Source of the DNA: Polyodon spathula
Lineage: Eukaryota; Chordata; Actinopteri; Acipenseriformes; Polyodontidae
Assembly: GCF_017654505.1 (NCBI RefSeq)
Contig: NC_054548.1
Location: forward strand, 38,282,045 to 38,346,044
Direction of reading: 5' to 3'
DNA: 64,000 bases
The notes under the pieces were generated by a model. It saw nothing but the letters and a program-made list of their open reading frames with translations. It did no database searches and was not told where the DNA came from. Each line of letters opens with the position of its first letter. Position 1 is the first letter of the stretch. Of this stretch, positions 1-13,212 are shown in pieces. A program made the translations under genes and the position numbers.

Positions 1-165
1 AACCTATGACAGCATGCCTCAGCTAGGTGTATTGTATGCTACTTAACATAAAAAAAAAAACATGTAGACTTATAAAAAAGCTAAATGTCCATTATGCCTA
101 TTTTTCAACTTTAACTTAAAATAGTGTAATATCGGCTACCAAAGCTATAGGGTAGTGTAACTTAC

Positions 166-287
166 CGTCCAAGTAACTTGAATGGTTGTTGGTGTAAGAA
201 CAACAGGGTTGTGCAGTCGTATAATCACCTCCCCCAGCTCTCTCTGCACATGCCTGTGATCCACTCCCTGTGCTGGTGGACTGATAT
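166..287 (-). CDS. ROBO2: ROBO2 exon: FN3-1/FN3-2 linker and start of FN3-2
   Basis: A 122-bp exon with acceptor TATGCAG and donor GTAAGT, exiting at phase 0. It reads [20 protein letters not shown], then [20 protein letters not shown], then [13 protein letters not shown] and [12 protein letters not shown] are the usual ROBO2 wording at the start of the second FN3 domain. It is the last ROBO2 exon inside the window. Confidence 0.93.
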
Positions 288-1077
288 CTGCATACATGAT
301 ACAAGTTAACAGTTAAGACAGGTAAAAATACACACACACCAGGGTGTTACTAGGGCACTGAACGGGGTTGTCAACAATTAATCAGCATACCCATTGGGTT
401 AGTGTTGGATTAGAGATGGTCAACCAATATATGTGTTGAATATAATGTGCAAAATGTCCAAAACTGGGTTTGGAGTATTATTAACTAGTGTAATATTGTG
501 GGCTGTAGTGGGTCATTAATGTTGAAAACTATTAGTAAGGATTGAGTGCCAAGCAGAAAATTCAAACCAAGCCACTGACACATTCTGTACACACTGTCAC
601 TATAAGAACAGCGATACACATTGTAAGTACTTGCATCAATGGATAAGTGGTTCTTGATTTATGTAAAACTGTGACATAAGTATGTGTGTCTTATATACCT
701 CATGATGGAATAATAATACAATGCTAATGTATACAGTAATTTAGAAACAAATTTGATACAAGGAACTTCATCTTTTTGTAACAATCCAACTAGAACCATT
801 TTTGATGGGAGTATCGTTGGTTATACCTTGATCTTGAAATCAAGTTTGTGAAAATGATAGCCCACTGACTATATTAAGTAGTTATTGCCAACTGAAATAT
901 GACAGATAAATTATGAAAGTTAACTGCTGCAACAGTATGTGAAGGTAAATCCTGAGTGTATTTAAATATCCACACAGCAGGAACCTGTAATACTGAGAAA
1001 CATCCTACGTTGTTATTTTTAGCTTACTATTATTATTTTTTTTTCATTTTGCATACACATATCATATGTACAATGTA

Positions 1078-1147
<70 letters not shown>

Positions 1148-4100
1148 GCACAGATGGGCGAGAGAGAAAATATAGTCCAGGAGGGGTTCCGAAAGACTAC
1201 ATTTCCCAGAATGCCACAAGGGAGCCAGGATGGGATTCACTGGGCTCCAAATGATAGTGGATATCACCTGCCTGCAATTAGCAATTAACAGGCAGGTATT
1301 TAATCAGCAAAATTGTTTGTTCTGGGCAGTTTCCAGTGTGTGTGAAGCCAGGCTGTCACGAAGAAGAAACATCTGTTTAAAAAGTAGAGTGAAGACCTTT
1401 TGGATATATATAAATAGAAGCCAGTAAAACCATCCAACAGCAGCCTCTGCAAAATATTTCATACCCTTCTTTCCTCCAAAAATCTAAGTTTGGGAGGAGT
1501 GTTTAATTACAACTGAAAAAAAAACACATTCCTTTTTATGATTACTGATCGCCCTAGGAAATTGCTGACACAAAATTAATGCAAATAAATAATTAATAAT
1601 TATATGTCATATCTGTAACTTTTGTCATTTAGGAATATGAGCAGCAATGTAGGTCACAGTCATTCTAGAATATAAATGTCAGAGAAAGACTGTTTGCCGA
1701 CTTCTGGTTTACTCTAGTAAACTGTGGGACAAAGTGACAGGCTCCCTGGTGGCACACAACCTTCTGTCAAATGCAATGCACTGTAAGATATCACAGACTG
1801 CACTGTTACAGAACAGACGGACAAGCTGCATACAAGAGCATCCAATAGGGAAAAAAGGAGGATTGATTACATTGCTGCAGGTCTCTACATACAGAAAGCC
1901 CTTGTTTTCAGAAAAAAAAAAGGTTTTGACAAAATGTTTTTTATTTCAAATACTGCATTTTGAATAGCCTTTATGTGCACATGAAGGTTTAATACACTGA
2001 AGCATAATATTAAACACTTATATACATTAATTTTAGGTTATGTACTTTTTCCTTTGAGAGGTTTAACTGTGAATATTACAGTTTACTTTGTTTCAGACCA
2101 CCCAACACTTAAGAGGAGAGACTTTGTAATGATTAATTCTGACCAGCAAAGCACTGTAGTGCATTTCCCATTATTCAAACAGGAAGAACACTTCTACAAT
2201 GTTATTACCGATTTTAGTAAACAGTTTGAGGGGAGGTAAATCCTTTAAAATGCCAAAATGAAAAAGCAATGGAGTACAAAGAGAAGCTGTAAAGATAACT
2301 ATGTGATGATGGTGTGTGGATAAAAAGAAAATTGGAATTCTAACAAAAAGCAGTCATGGGTTTTACTCCGTACACTGCTTTAGATGTTTTCTTCTTCTGT
2401 AATCAGGTTAAAATAAATGTCATGTCAATGTGGTAATCCGTGTAATATTTCTTTCTTTGGTTCTTGTGCATTGGAAGAGTCTGTTAATTACTTAATTTCT
2501 ATAAACACCACTCATGATATATTCTTGCTATAATCTGTAAGTGACAATAAGCTTCCAGAAACACATAATTAATTTCAGACAGAGTACTTGTTGTGTCGGT
2601 ATTTAAAATATAAATCAGAGTACAATCTGTTATATCATAGCTTAACATTATTCACTTTATCCAAGTGTTTATTGCCAAAATATGTAATAAATAACAGAAC
2701 ACTAAAATTACTAAATAAATAATAGGCATAAATAAATGTAAACTTCATGATGGTTTTCATCTTTGTGAACTGGGAGTGTAACGTGTAATCTGAAGTAACT
2801 GTTTGGAGTTCTAATGCTTTGCCTTTGATTTCCTGATCTGTGGAATCATGGGAGTCACTTAATTACACTACTCACAAGGTGACATTGTGATTGCATTCAA
2901 TCTTGCAACCTACAAATTGAGACAACCCTTTAAAAATCATTGCATTCAAGGTAAGATTACTAAACAAAGGAATTTGATTTAAGTCCTTTAAAAGCCTTAC
3001 CTTGAGTTCGTACTGGATCTGTTATTGGACTTGGGTCACTGAGTCCTTGTGAGTTGACGGCTCTGACCATGAACAGGTAGATTGTGTTTGGTCTAAGTCC
3101 TCTCACAGTGAACTGGGTCATCTTCACGTGATCAGCAACTGTCTGCCAACTGTTACTCACTGATTGGCTACAATAAGGAAAAAATAATGGTGAGTATCTT
3201 GTTTGAAACAGAGAGGATACAAAATTAGGTAACAACATCACACATTCTCTCTTTATTTCTATAAAACAGGCTCTACAGTGTTTGATGTCAAATCTTAAGC
3301 TTCTACTATAGATTAAATGCTTAAACATAGTAGCCTACACTGATCAATTTTGCCAGTGATTAATCCTACAACAGTCAAGTAACTACTGTGTGCTAATTAT
3401 TAGACCAAATTATTATTGAGAACTTATTCTGTGAAAACCAGTACCTGAATGCTTCAATGACATAGGATGTGATAGGTGAACTGCCTGTCATGCCTGTTTG
3501 CCAAGACAACGAGACACTGTTCTTTGTGACGTTCGTGACCTGTGGTTTGGACGGGGGTCCTGGAAGCTCATTGACATCATGATTCTTGCTCACTGTAGCT
3601 CCTCCAGATTCTACATTTATATAAAAGAGACTTAATTTAGTCCTTCAGTGGCCCATCTGTGAGAAGGCACTGAGCTCTTGCAATCATGCCACTCAGTTGC
3701 AAGAATCTGGCTGCTTCTTAAAGCCCATGCAGTAGCTTCCTCCCAATCTGACTGAAAATTATTTCAAACATATTTAGTTTTAACCCCAACCAAATTTTGG
3801 GGATCAACATTTCATGTATATATTTAATTTAAGAAAAAAGTTGGTCAAATAACACTTTACCTCTCACTTCAAGAAAAGCGCTCCAAGATGTTTCCCCACT
3901 GGAACTTGCAGCCACACAGGTATAGATGCCAGAATCGGAGAGCTAGTTTAAATGTAAGATACTGTATGTAAAATCCATACTATAACATATGAAGCATCCT
4001 TCATTTTTGCACATCTGATAGCAATGCTACTTTGCAGCAAAACTCATCTGGGGGTTATATGTGTTCATAGAAATAGTGTAGCATCCAAAAGACACCACAC

Positions 4101-7100
4101 GTTTGCTAATGTATGTAAAGAAAATGCTATAATTTAGTGCACAGTTATGTGTACCAAAATGCTCTTTCCTGAATCCAAACAACAGTCCTGAGCGCTAGAA
4201 CCAATGATGACCTGCAGAAGTGTCATTGAATTCTGTCTGAGATCTCCAAGCTACTGTTTTAATTGCTACTTTGGATGAACTACAGGGATCTTTTCAAGCG
4301 CAGCGTTTAATCCAGCTGTACAGTAAAAACACATTAACCTCCTTGGCCTGACTCTACTTGAGTACATGGGAGGGAGACTAAATGGTTTACCCAAAAAGTG
4401 CTGACATTAATTTCTTTAATAAATTCTATTTTCTACCAACAGTGGTTGATAATTAATTTATGGCTGCTGAAATGCCAAAGACTGATGACAACTGGTATAT
4501 CTTAATCTCTTTTTTTGCTGTTGTTTTCATCTTTGTCTCTCTTCAATTTATTAAATAAAATGTCAGCAATATAAAGATTTGTCAAGTTTAATGGATATTA
4601 TGGATAAAGAAATGTATTGCTCACTGTGGAGTTGTTATATTTACTCAACTCCAAATAAGCTAACGTGTTTATTGGCAACCGTTTTTCAACCTCTGTTTGG
4701 CTCATTTAACCCTTACGTGTTACTGGAAGTAATCCAAGAGCTTTCTCCTTTATTTAATAAGACATCGGTTGCTAAGTGTTTGTACCAAACAATTTAGAAA
4801 AATCAATACTTTCTATGTATCATTTACAGTAAAAGCAATATGATTAATTTTAATTTACTTTTAACCTAGATGCAACTGAAACCTGTCAGGAGCAGATTTA
4901 AAAGGGTAATGGAAAATAAGGAGACAGATGAAGAGAGGTTGCTGATGGGACGAAGGTTATTAGGAGTGTTTCCCCTTTTGGACCTGAATGTATAAGGGTT
5001 TGAAATGTTGCTCAACCTAAAAGTTAAAGGGTCTAATCTGGCCTAGGAAACTATTTAGTGTAGTTTTTTGTATTTGTTTTTTAACTGTAGACCTTTTGAT
5101 ACATCTACAACTCAAAAGATTTTTAGTTTTACAAAGTAATCTTACTGTTGTTTCAAATTTAGCTGTCTGGCAAAACAAGAAAAAATCCCCCTGCCTCCAT
5201 TCCTGCTGTCTTAGGGCAGGTTCTTTTGTCTTTGACTTGACAATAGAACCTGCTTTAGGTAAACTTTTTACAGGACACCCAAATTATGGGGATAATACCA
5301 AAGAAAGAAAATACCTACCCGTATGTTTTTGATTTGAAGGCTTCCTCGGTCCTGTAGAGACATCCTAGAGTCTTTTCCAAGGAGACTCAAACCATCCTTT
5401 AACCAGCTGATGGTAGGAATAGGGTCACCTAAGGCTTGGCACTTTAGCAAAGCCAAACTGTCAACTGCTAGAGTCTGATTAGCTGGTCCTTGGCGGATTA
5501 TGGGTGGGGGCCTGTCGTTCAACACTACAAATGAACACACAAATCATTAAATAATGCTGATATCTAAAGGTGAATAAGGGAAGCCAGTGTTTTCTGAAAT
5601 AGGGACTAACCTCACTTGACAGGTTTACCTTTGTATAACCATGCAATTCCTGTCATTGGTTGGGAAAGTGAAAGATATGCAAGAACATCAACAGGTAAGA
5701 ATTACTGAGTAACCAATTAGAAAGAGGGACTGCAGATTTCTTCCCTGAATTTCAACCAGACCATCCTGATCATGTCACATCATTACACAGGCACCAAATG
5801 GTATTACTTAGGAAGTTTCAGTTGTTTTGCCAGCATAATACTGCATTTTTATTGTGGTTAGTAAATAACTAGTAACTCACCATTTTCAATTCAGTGAATC
5901 TTTGAACTGTCAAATCCATCCTCAAATGCCAATTCCCTCAAAGTGGGGAAATTACCTTTAATGAATGACCTGAAGGTTGCCTCATGTTACCAAAATATTG
6001 CTATAAGCCTTGAATTGAATTTATATAGCACAAATTAAGGCCTTTTAACCTCTTAAGAGATCATGATCAATGAAATACCAGAGTGTCCCTAGGCTCAGAG
6101 AATCTTCCAGCTCCAGTATTCTGGTGAGAGAACATTACTTGCTTCCTTGAGACCAGGGGTGAAAGGTTAAAAGAACACTTACAGTTCCTAATGATCTGTG
6201 AACAATTGTATAGGCATTACATTTATAGGAAATAAATTCTCTATCGAAAACAACATTGTTACCAATTTACGTAAGTCCAATTACTGTTTTGGAAAAAAGT
6301 ATACTCCTTTAGTGCAGTTATATATATTTTTTCTATACCGCTTCATATCCAGAGAACATATACATGGGAATATGTACAATGTGGGATATTTCAGTGTTTT
6401 TTTTTTTTTAATGTCTTGCATTTCAGAACTGACTAATCTATTCAGACTTGTGCTATCACACAACATTCATTAATTTTAAGGTGTGGATTAATGATGGTAA
6501 ACCATATGTGTTAATGAACAACTCTATTCTATCCTGCTGTGAAATTTGTCCAGGAAAACCCACAGAATGTCAACCTAAAAAATAGGAAATCTTTGGGTTT
6601 GCTTTTGGTGTTTTCAACACCATTAACTACTATCTGTTACTTCCTATACATTTCACTGTTCTTCTACCAAATTACCTTGGTCATTATTTCCTCCAGCCAG
6701 ATTATGTTTATTCATATTGTCTTTCAAATACAATTTGTCTTTGGTGGTCCAGTGAAGGACACCTCACAATTACATTGAATTGGGTCAACTTAGTAAGGTA
6801 TATAGAACTTGGTGTCCATTTAAAACTTTTTACCTGGGACGGGAAAGGTGTTGTAGTTGGAACACAACATCTCAACATGGAAAAACATTGGTTACCCTGG
6901 TCAATAAATATTATGTAAATATAGGGAGATAGCATTCTATATAACATATGCCATAGTTCATTTTTTAAATATATATGTTATAAACCTGTCAAATTAGACA
7001 CAAAATAAATTGTCCTTAATATTATGAACATAGAGTATCCATCACAAGCAAGATTTGAGGTTACCAGAGCTCATTTAATATAATAATCAACAGCTTACCA

Positions 7101-8736
7101 ATAGAAATGCGGTTAGACGGCTACAGCTTTTGTATTAATTTAGCTTGGCTCCTCTCAGGTTAAACGGACAGTGTCCTTATCATGGGAGACCCCACTGTGT
7201 CACTCAGCACTATGGCACTCAACATAACTAGAATTTAAATCACCAGTGTAGTTTTCATTTCAGGCTATATTGCAGCTTTTTAATACTAACAAAAGTTGCT
7301 TTAATAACAGTAAACAATATTTATAAAATAATTAAAGCCTATGCATGTTTATTAGAAAGTACTAATGACTATTAGGGGGAATACAAATCAGTACACTAAA
7401 TCTCTAAACTTGTCAAGTGGTGGCAACAAGGTAACAGGACAACACCAGGGAGCATATAGAATTGTGTAGCTGATGCCTATATGTGTTATTACATTAACAG
7501 CTTAATATGTCTGTGTGACGGAAAGATGAGTTCTGGTGATGAATCTTCCTCCCGACCTGTGAGGGCACTAAAGAACGAGAGGAGAAGTATCTGGAAGGGC
7601 TGGCCTGACAGTTCGTTTCCGGGTCAGGGAAGTGGGTCAGCCTGGAAAGAAGCGTGACTCTGTTGTAAGACCGTATTGATTTGAAAGGTAAACGAGAGGC
7701 AGCTGCAAGTAATAAGGCAGCTGCAACCGTTTACATAGATATCATGCAGGATTACATATAGGGGCCAGGGTAACGCTGATCTTTTCCTTCGTTTGGGTAG
7801 AACGTTTGGAGGAAGAAGGAGCGAGAGTGGAACTCGCAGTGTTTTTGTGATTACGTGTTGTGTTTGTTTATTAACTGTCTGTGTTTATTTCACTGTAGAC
7901 AGTCAGAGCACTACTCCGGAGCTGTCGCAAAGGGTCAGCACTGTCCGGAGCACCCCTGCACACCACTGTATCTGTGTATTCACCACGCACCCTCACGTTT
8001 GCACTCACCCAGGACTGTTGACCGTGGGTTCATTTTTGTTCTGGACTGTGCCCTGTTTTGTTATCGCCGCACTTTACACATGGTTGTGTATCGCCGGGGA
8101 TTTATTATTTTACGGTCACCAGACCTGGATTAAAAAATAAAAGCACCTTTTCACTGGAAACTGTTGTCTGCCTGTAATTCCTGCATCGCATCACCGCTAT
8201 ACCTGTTCCCCTCCACTAGCCACTTTGCCACAGTTTGACATTCATGTTAAGGTGGAGTTCTATTGTCAAGATAACAGAGACAAGAAATTTCAGAAGGACA
8301 AATACAACCTATGAATGATGGTGTTCTTCACTAGATACTCTAAATCTAGCGTATAATAGCATTTAGAGTGGGAATATGCTGTACCATGTATGAGACATGT
8401 ATTTCTTAATGGAATACAACCTACTGTAGATGTTGGGGATAAAAAAGATCCCTGCCAAAATATTTAACATGCATAATTTAGCAGCATTCAATGTATGTCT
8501 TTATAGTCACCATATGTTTCAGAAACTACACTGGTGTGCTGATATACTTGTATACCAAGGTTACTGTTGTAGCTTAAACCTAGAGCCTACCCATCCTTTG
8601 GATGAGACCTAAAACTGAGGTCCTATTGTAAGTGACTGCAGCAGCATTTTTTGAGGGTAATTATGAGGTTATAATTCACCCCTTATTCTCTGTAAGTCAC
8701 TTTGGATAAAACCATCTGCTAAAGGACTTAACAATA

Positions 8737-8768
<32 letters not shown>

Positions 8769-11700
8769 TAATAATAATAATATAATAATAATAAATAATA
8801 ATAATAATAATAGGCCAGAGTTAACAGCGCTACCTGAGCCACCAACACCCTCCACAGATCAGCAAATGCTTTTTATTCAACTCAGGAAAAGGAGAATGAG
8901 AGATAGAGAGAGTAAGATCAGACTGAGGCCTTGACTGTCTAAGCAAGAATTTCTCATTACGAATCTCCTTGAACCGGCTTCGCTCTTCCTGGCCTCACCA
9001 CAGTAAATCACAGCAGCAGCAGCAGGTGCACCCATTAACAGCTCCTTGTCCTCTCCCCCAATATTTGTCTGTCCTATTTATTCCATCACGGCCAAGGCAC
9101 TGAATCAAGCCGCACCGTGGACAGATATTAAAAAATACCGCCTTTCCATTAATTTTAAATGACCTTTTAATCTACATGCAAATTCACATTGGATGAAAAT
9201 GCATCATTTTGTCAAACAGGAGAGCTGGCTGCTAGGGGTCACAGAAAGGTTAAGATATAATCTCTGGAACACTAGTTGGGGAAGTATGATGGCTGGTATA
9301 GATAGAAGGATCAGAAAGCAATGAACCCTTCCTATCATAAAATATGGCTGGCTTTTTGGAAAACAAAGAGAAGCCATTAAATTCACCCCACGAAAGTGTA
9401 GGGTGTGTGTCCATGTTTTTACATTGGCAGGGATGGGGTTAATTTCCCCTACCTGCCTGGGTTTATTATGTTCAGGTGACATAAAAGGAGGCCTCTGCTT
9501 CTCATTTGGAGGAGGGAGCTGAGGAAGCAGGTTGGTGTTTGTTGGTTTTGGTTTTGGTTTGGTAAATTTGAATCCAGTGAAGGCATTGCCCAGCCTGGAA
9601 ACCTTGTTTTTGTAAGTTTGTTTTTGTATTGGGTTTTTTTTTGTGTTTAAATCCCTTTATTTTGCCATTGTGCACTTTTATGTTATTTATAATAAAATTA
9701 GTATTTTTTTTGAACTGCAGACTGTCTCTGGGCCTCTATCCACTCCCTGGCCTGCCACATATGGTGTCAGAAGTGGGACAGCGCCACCTAGAGGCTCAGA
9801 GCAGTATTTTTTTTTTTTTTTGAATTTTTGGGATAATTTATTTATTTATTTATTTTTTTTTAAATGGGAAAGAGTAGACAGCGGCAAAGGCAGGACAAGC
9901 AGCAGCTGAAGAAATGTAAGCTGTTGTAGCCACCGCTGGAGGACCTGGCCAGCCTCTTCCCTTGTTGTTCCTGGTGCAGGAAGGAGGACCATCGTTGGCG
10001 GTCCTGCCCAGATGTGCTACCGGCAAACTGGTGTGGCCGATGTGAGGAGGACGGCCACAACTGGGCAGGATGCCCCTACAACCAGGCCCAGGAAGAGGTG
10101 CAGTGTTCATCCCGGGCATCAGGGGCCACCTCACTACCTCCAGCACCACCACCTTCACCACTGTCCTAGGAGATCTGGGACTGGTTGATGCACCCTGAGG
10201 CAGACCTCGTCCACGATCTCCCCATAGTTATCAACACGCTGTGGCGTCGAGATGGGGAGAGGTGGGAACAGTGCGAGGAACAACACCACCCAGCGTCCTT
10301 CCCAGCGGTTGCCCTTATGGCGGTTAATTACCTGGCGGTAGACATGGGAGATGCCCCGGTCACTCCAATAAAGAGGAGTGAGCTGCCTTCCCGAGAGCCA
10401 GAGAGGGGTGAGCCGCCTTCCCGAGAGCCAGAGAGGGGTGAGCCACCTTCCAGGGAGCCAGAGAGGGAGGAGGAGCTGCCTTCCCCAGAGCCAGAGAGGG
10501 AGGAGGAGCTGCCGTCCCCAGAGCCAGATAGGGAGGAGGAGCTGCCGTCCCCAGAGCCAGAGAGTGAGGAGGATCCACCGCTCTCAGAGCCAGAGGGGAG
10601 GAGCCGCCGCTTTCAGAGCCCAGAGGGGAGAAGCCGCCGCTCTCAGAGCTAGAGAGGGAGGAGCCGCCGCTCACAGAGCTAGAGAGGGAGGAGCCGCCGC
10701 CACTCTCAAAGAGCTAGAGAGGGAGGAGGCGCCGCTCCCAGAGCCAGAGAGGGAGGAGGAGCTGCCGTCGCTCCCAGAGCCAGAGAGGGAGGAGGAGCTG
10801 CCGCCGCTCCCAGAGCCAGAGAGGGAGGAGGAGCTGCCACCGCTCCCAGAGCCAGAGAGGGAGGAGGAGCTGCCGCCGCTCCCAGAGCCAGAGAGGGAGG
10901 AGGAGCTGCCGCCGCTCCCAGAGCCCGAGAGGGAGGAGCCGCCGCTCTCAGAGCCCAGAGGGGAGGAGCTATGGCCCAAGGATGTCTGCCTTGCACCGCC
11001 CAGGGATACCACGCCCGCTCCGCTCAGGGATGACACATTCGCATCGCCTGGGGTTGCCTGCTGCTTCGCATCGCCTGGGGTTGCCTGCAGCTTTGCATCA
11101 CCTGGGGTTGCCTGCTGCTTCGCATCGCTTGGGACTGCTGGTGTCTCCTTTTTGTTTTCTAGGGTTGCCGAGGGTCTGCCGCCGTCGGCGCCTCCGCCAC
11201 TAGAGGGAGCCGGGCCGCCATCGCCGCCTCCGCCACTAGAGAGAGCCAGGCCGCCACCGTCGCCGCCTCCGCCACTAGAGGGAGCCGGGCCGCCGTCTCC
11301 GTACTACCTTGGAGATCCGGGGCCCCCTCAACCAAAGAAGGCTTGGGGACTCCGACATCAGCCCCGCCCACCACCACCCACCATAACAGCCCAGCCAAGG
11401 GACATAATTGGACTCTTAGGGGATGGGGGGAGTTGGCCGATTGCAGCCAGTGTACGTTGTACATGGGTGGAGATGTGTGGCAAAGCAAAGCTCTGACCTT
11501 TTTAAATTGGCAGGGATGGGGTTAATTTCCCCTACCTGCCTGGGTTTATTATGTTCAGGTGGCTGGGGTTGATTAGTTGATTAGGTTAATTAACGATCAA
11601 TCAACGTCCAGCCACCTGACATAAAAGGAGGCCTCTGCTTCTCATTTGGAGGAGGGAGCTGAGGAGGCAGGTTGCTGTTTGTGGGTTTTGGTTTGGTAAA

Positions 11701-13135
11701 TTTGAATCCAGTAAAGGCATTGCCCAGCCTGGAAACTTTGTTTTTGTAAGTTTGTTCTTGTATTGGGTTTTTTTTGTGTTTAAATCCCTTTATTTTGTCA
11801 TTGTGCACTTTTATTTTGTGTTATAATAAAATTTGTATTTTTTTTTAACTGCAGACTGGCTCTGGGCCTCTATCCACTCGCCAGGCTGCCACAGTCCATC
11901 TCTCGCTGTCTGTCACCTGTGATGAATATCCTTTCATGCTAACTCAGATTACATATCATTGGATAGGTTTCACAAACTTTCGGTCATTGCCTGCATCTCC
12001 ATAGAGCTTTACACAACTACAGCAATTGAACGGAATGAAGATTTCCGGAAAGGAGGATTAATGTTGATTGTTGTCTTTCATAAATGAATTTGATTATCAG
12101 TAATCCTATGAATCATGAACATAATTTTCCTTAGCATTTGATTTATATTTTCGTAAATGATAACTGACAGCGGAGGCCTTAAAATAACAAAATAGCAAGT
12201 TGAGATGTTCCAGGTTCAATTTTCTTTACAACGTATTATTTTCCCCATTCTCTAAATAATGAGTACTGCTATGTTGATGAATCTATATACTAAAACACCA
12301 TATTATTAATGAAAGTTTGTAGATGCATCTACCATTTATTTTGGAACAGTACAGAAGATCAATGGGAGGGAACTTCAGCATATCTTCATTATTACAGCCC
12401 TAGTCATGAATGTGCTGATCTGAATAGCAAAATGTCATAACAGCCCTGGTTCAAATGCTTGCAGATTTCTTTCTTTTTTTTTAACAAGCAGGCAATAATA
12501 CATTGCTTGTGAGAGTAGAGAATGTTAAGGCTTCCCCCATTAGTTTTTATTAGCTCTTTATAACTTGTTAAATTGTATCAGAAACATCATATTCAGGCAT
12601 CTGGGGAGACACATAAGCTTGTTTTTTGCCATGTGCTTGGAAATTGATAATCTGTAGTGAACAGTCACTTTACTAACTTAATCAATATACCCGGAATTGA
12701 TTACACAGCTGTATTTTTTGCATTTCTCTGATATTTTGAAACACAGTACCAGTGCACGATCGATGATTACTCATGGTATAATGACTGCTTATGAGTGGTA
12801 TTAACATGTACTGAAACCCCATACTCTTTACAGTGAAAATGTGATTAGGAAAATGAACAGGTTAGGCTGTGGTGTCATATACAGTACCAAGCATGATATG
12901 GCAATATTAAATCTTACCATCAGTGACTTCCAGCTGGGCCTTTGCTAAGATGCTGCCAGCAACAGTAAGAGCCTGGCAGATGTAATATCCAGCATCTGAT
13001 CGTTGAACAGTGGTGATTGTGAGGTCTCCACTCTGGGAAACTGAAAATCTACTGTTTGTCTGGAGGGGCTGGTTTGGGAACAGTAGATTCTGGAGAAAAA
13101 AGATAAATATTATATATTTTGTATATATATATTAC

Positions 13136-13212
<77 letters not shown>

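Larger units (their letters stand above)
288..3000 (-). other. ROBO2 intron
   Basis: 2.7 kb without exons. It holds a 65-bp TA repeat (1080-1144) and a repeat-like GC-richer block (1145-1560, separate entry). The rest is AT-rich unique-looking sequence in which I see nothing. Confidence 0.7.
9864..11496 (+). pseudogene. gag-like protein: two CCHC zinc knuckles plus Glu/Pro-rich repeats (broken)
   Basis: The frame starts [20 protein letters not shown] at 9864. It carries two consecutive C-X2-C-X4-H-X4-C zinc knuckles ([14 protein letters not shown] and [14 protein letters not shown]), as in retroelement Gag nucleocapsids. Amber stops interrupt the same frame at 9927-9929 and 10167-10169. From 10375 it becomes repeats of the type [10 protein letters not shown]. 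Reading then moves to a second frame near 10596 and a third near 10710, consistent with two indels inside the repeats. The third frame continues as [12 protein letters not shown] units, then FASPGVACC repeats, then [12 protein letters not shown] repeats, and stops at 11496, just inside the 3' LTR. The N-terminal capsid-like part of a normal Gag is missing or unrecognisable. Function is inferred only from the knuckles and the LTR setting. Confidence 0.6.
9404..11893 (+). mobile_element. compact LTR retroelement, gag-like frame only, no pol
   Basis: Two LTRs (about 9404-9759 and 11476-11893) share long near-identical stretches, for example GGAGGCCTCTGCTTCTCATT, an AATAAAATT signal, and TCTGGGCCTCTATCCACT near their ends. 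Both end in GCCACA. Three bases after the left LTR is a primer-binding site for tRNA-Leu. The roughly 1.7 kb interior encodes a zinc-knuckle and Glu/Pro-rich protein but no protease, reverse transcriptase or integrase, so it looks non-autonomous. It sits in a ROBO2 intron on the opposite strand. Confidence 0.8.

Noticed and set aside
1734..2239. Two plus-strand frames (77 and 61 codons) that look briefly protein-like
   Set aside because: No family resemblance, no splice-site context and they are antisense to the ROBO2 intron.
7793..8140. 115-codon plus-strand frame
   Set aside because: It lies wholly within the solo LTR, is cysteine-rich low-complexity translation, and overlaps another frame of similar length; LTRs of this type do not normally encode protein.
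10360..11036. Long minus-strand frames rich in Ser-Gly or Ala-Pro repeats
   Set aside because: They are the opposite-strand reading of the Glu/Pro coding minisatellite, with no start context or domain; the plus-strand frame has zinc knuckles and the LTR setting.
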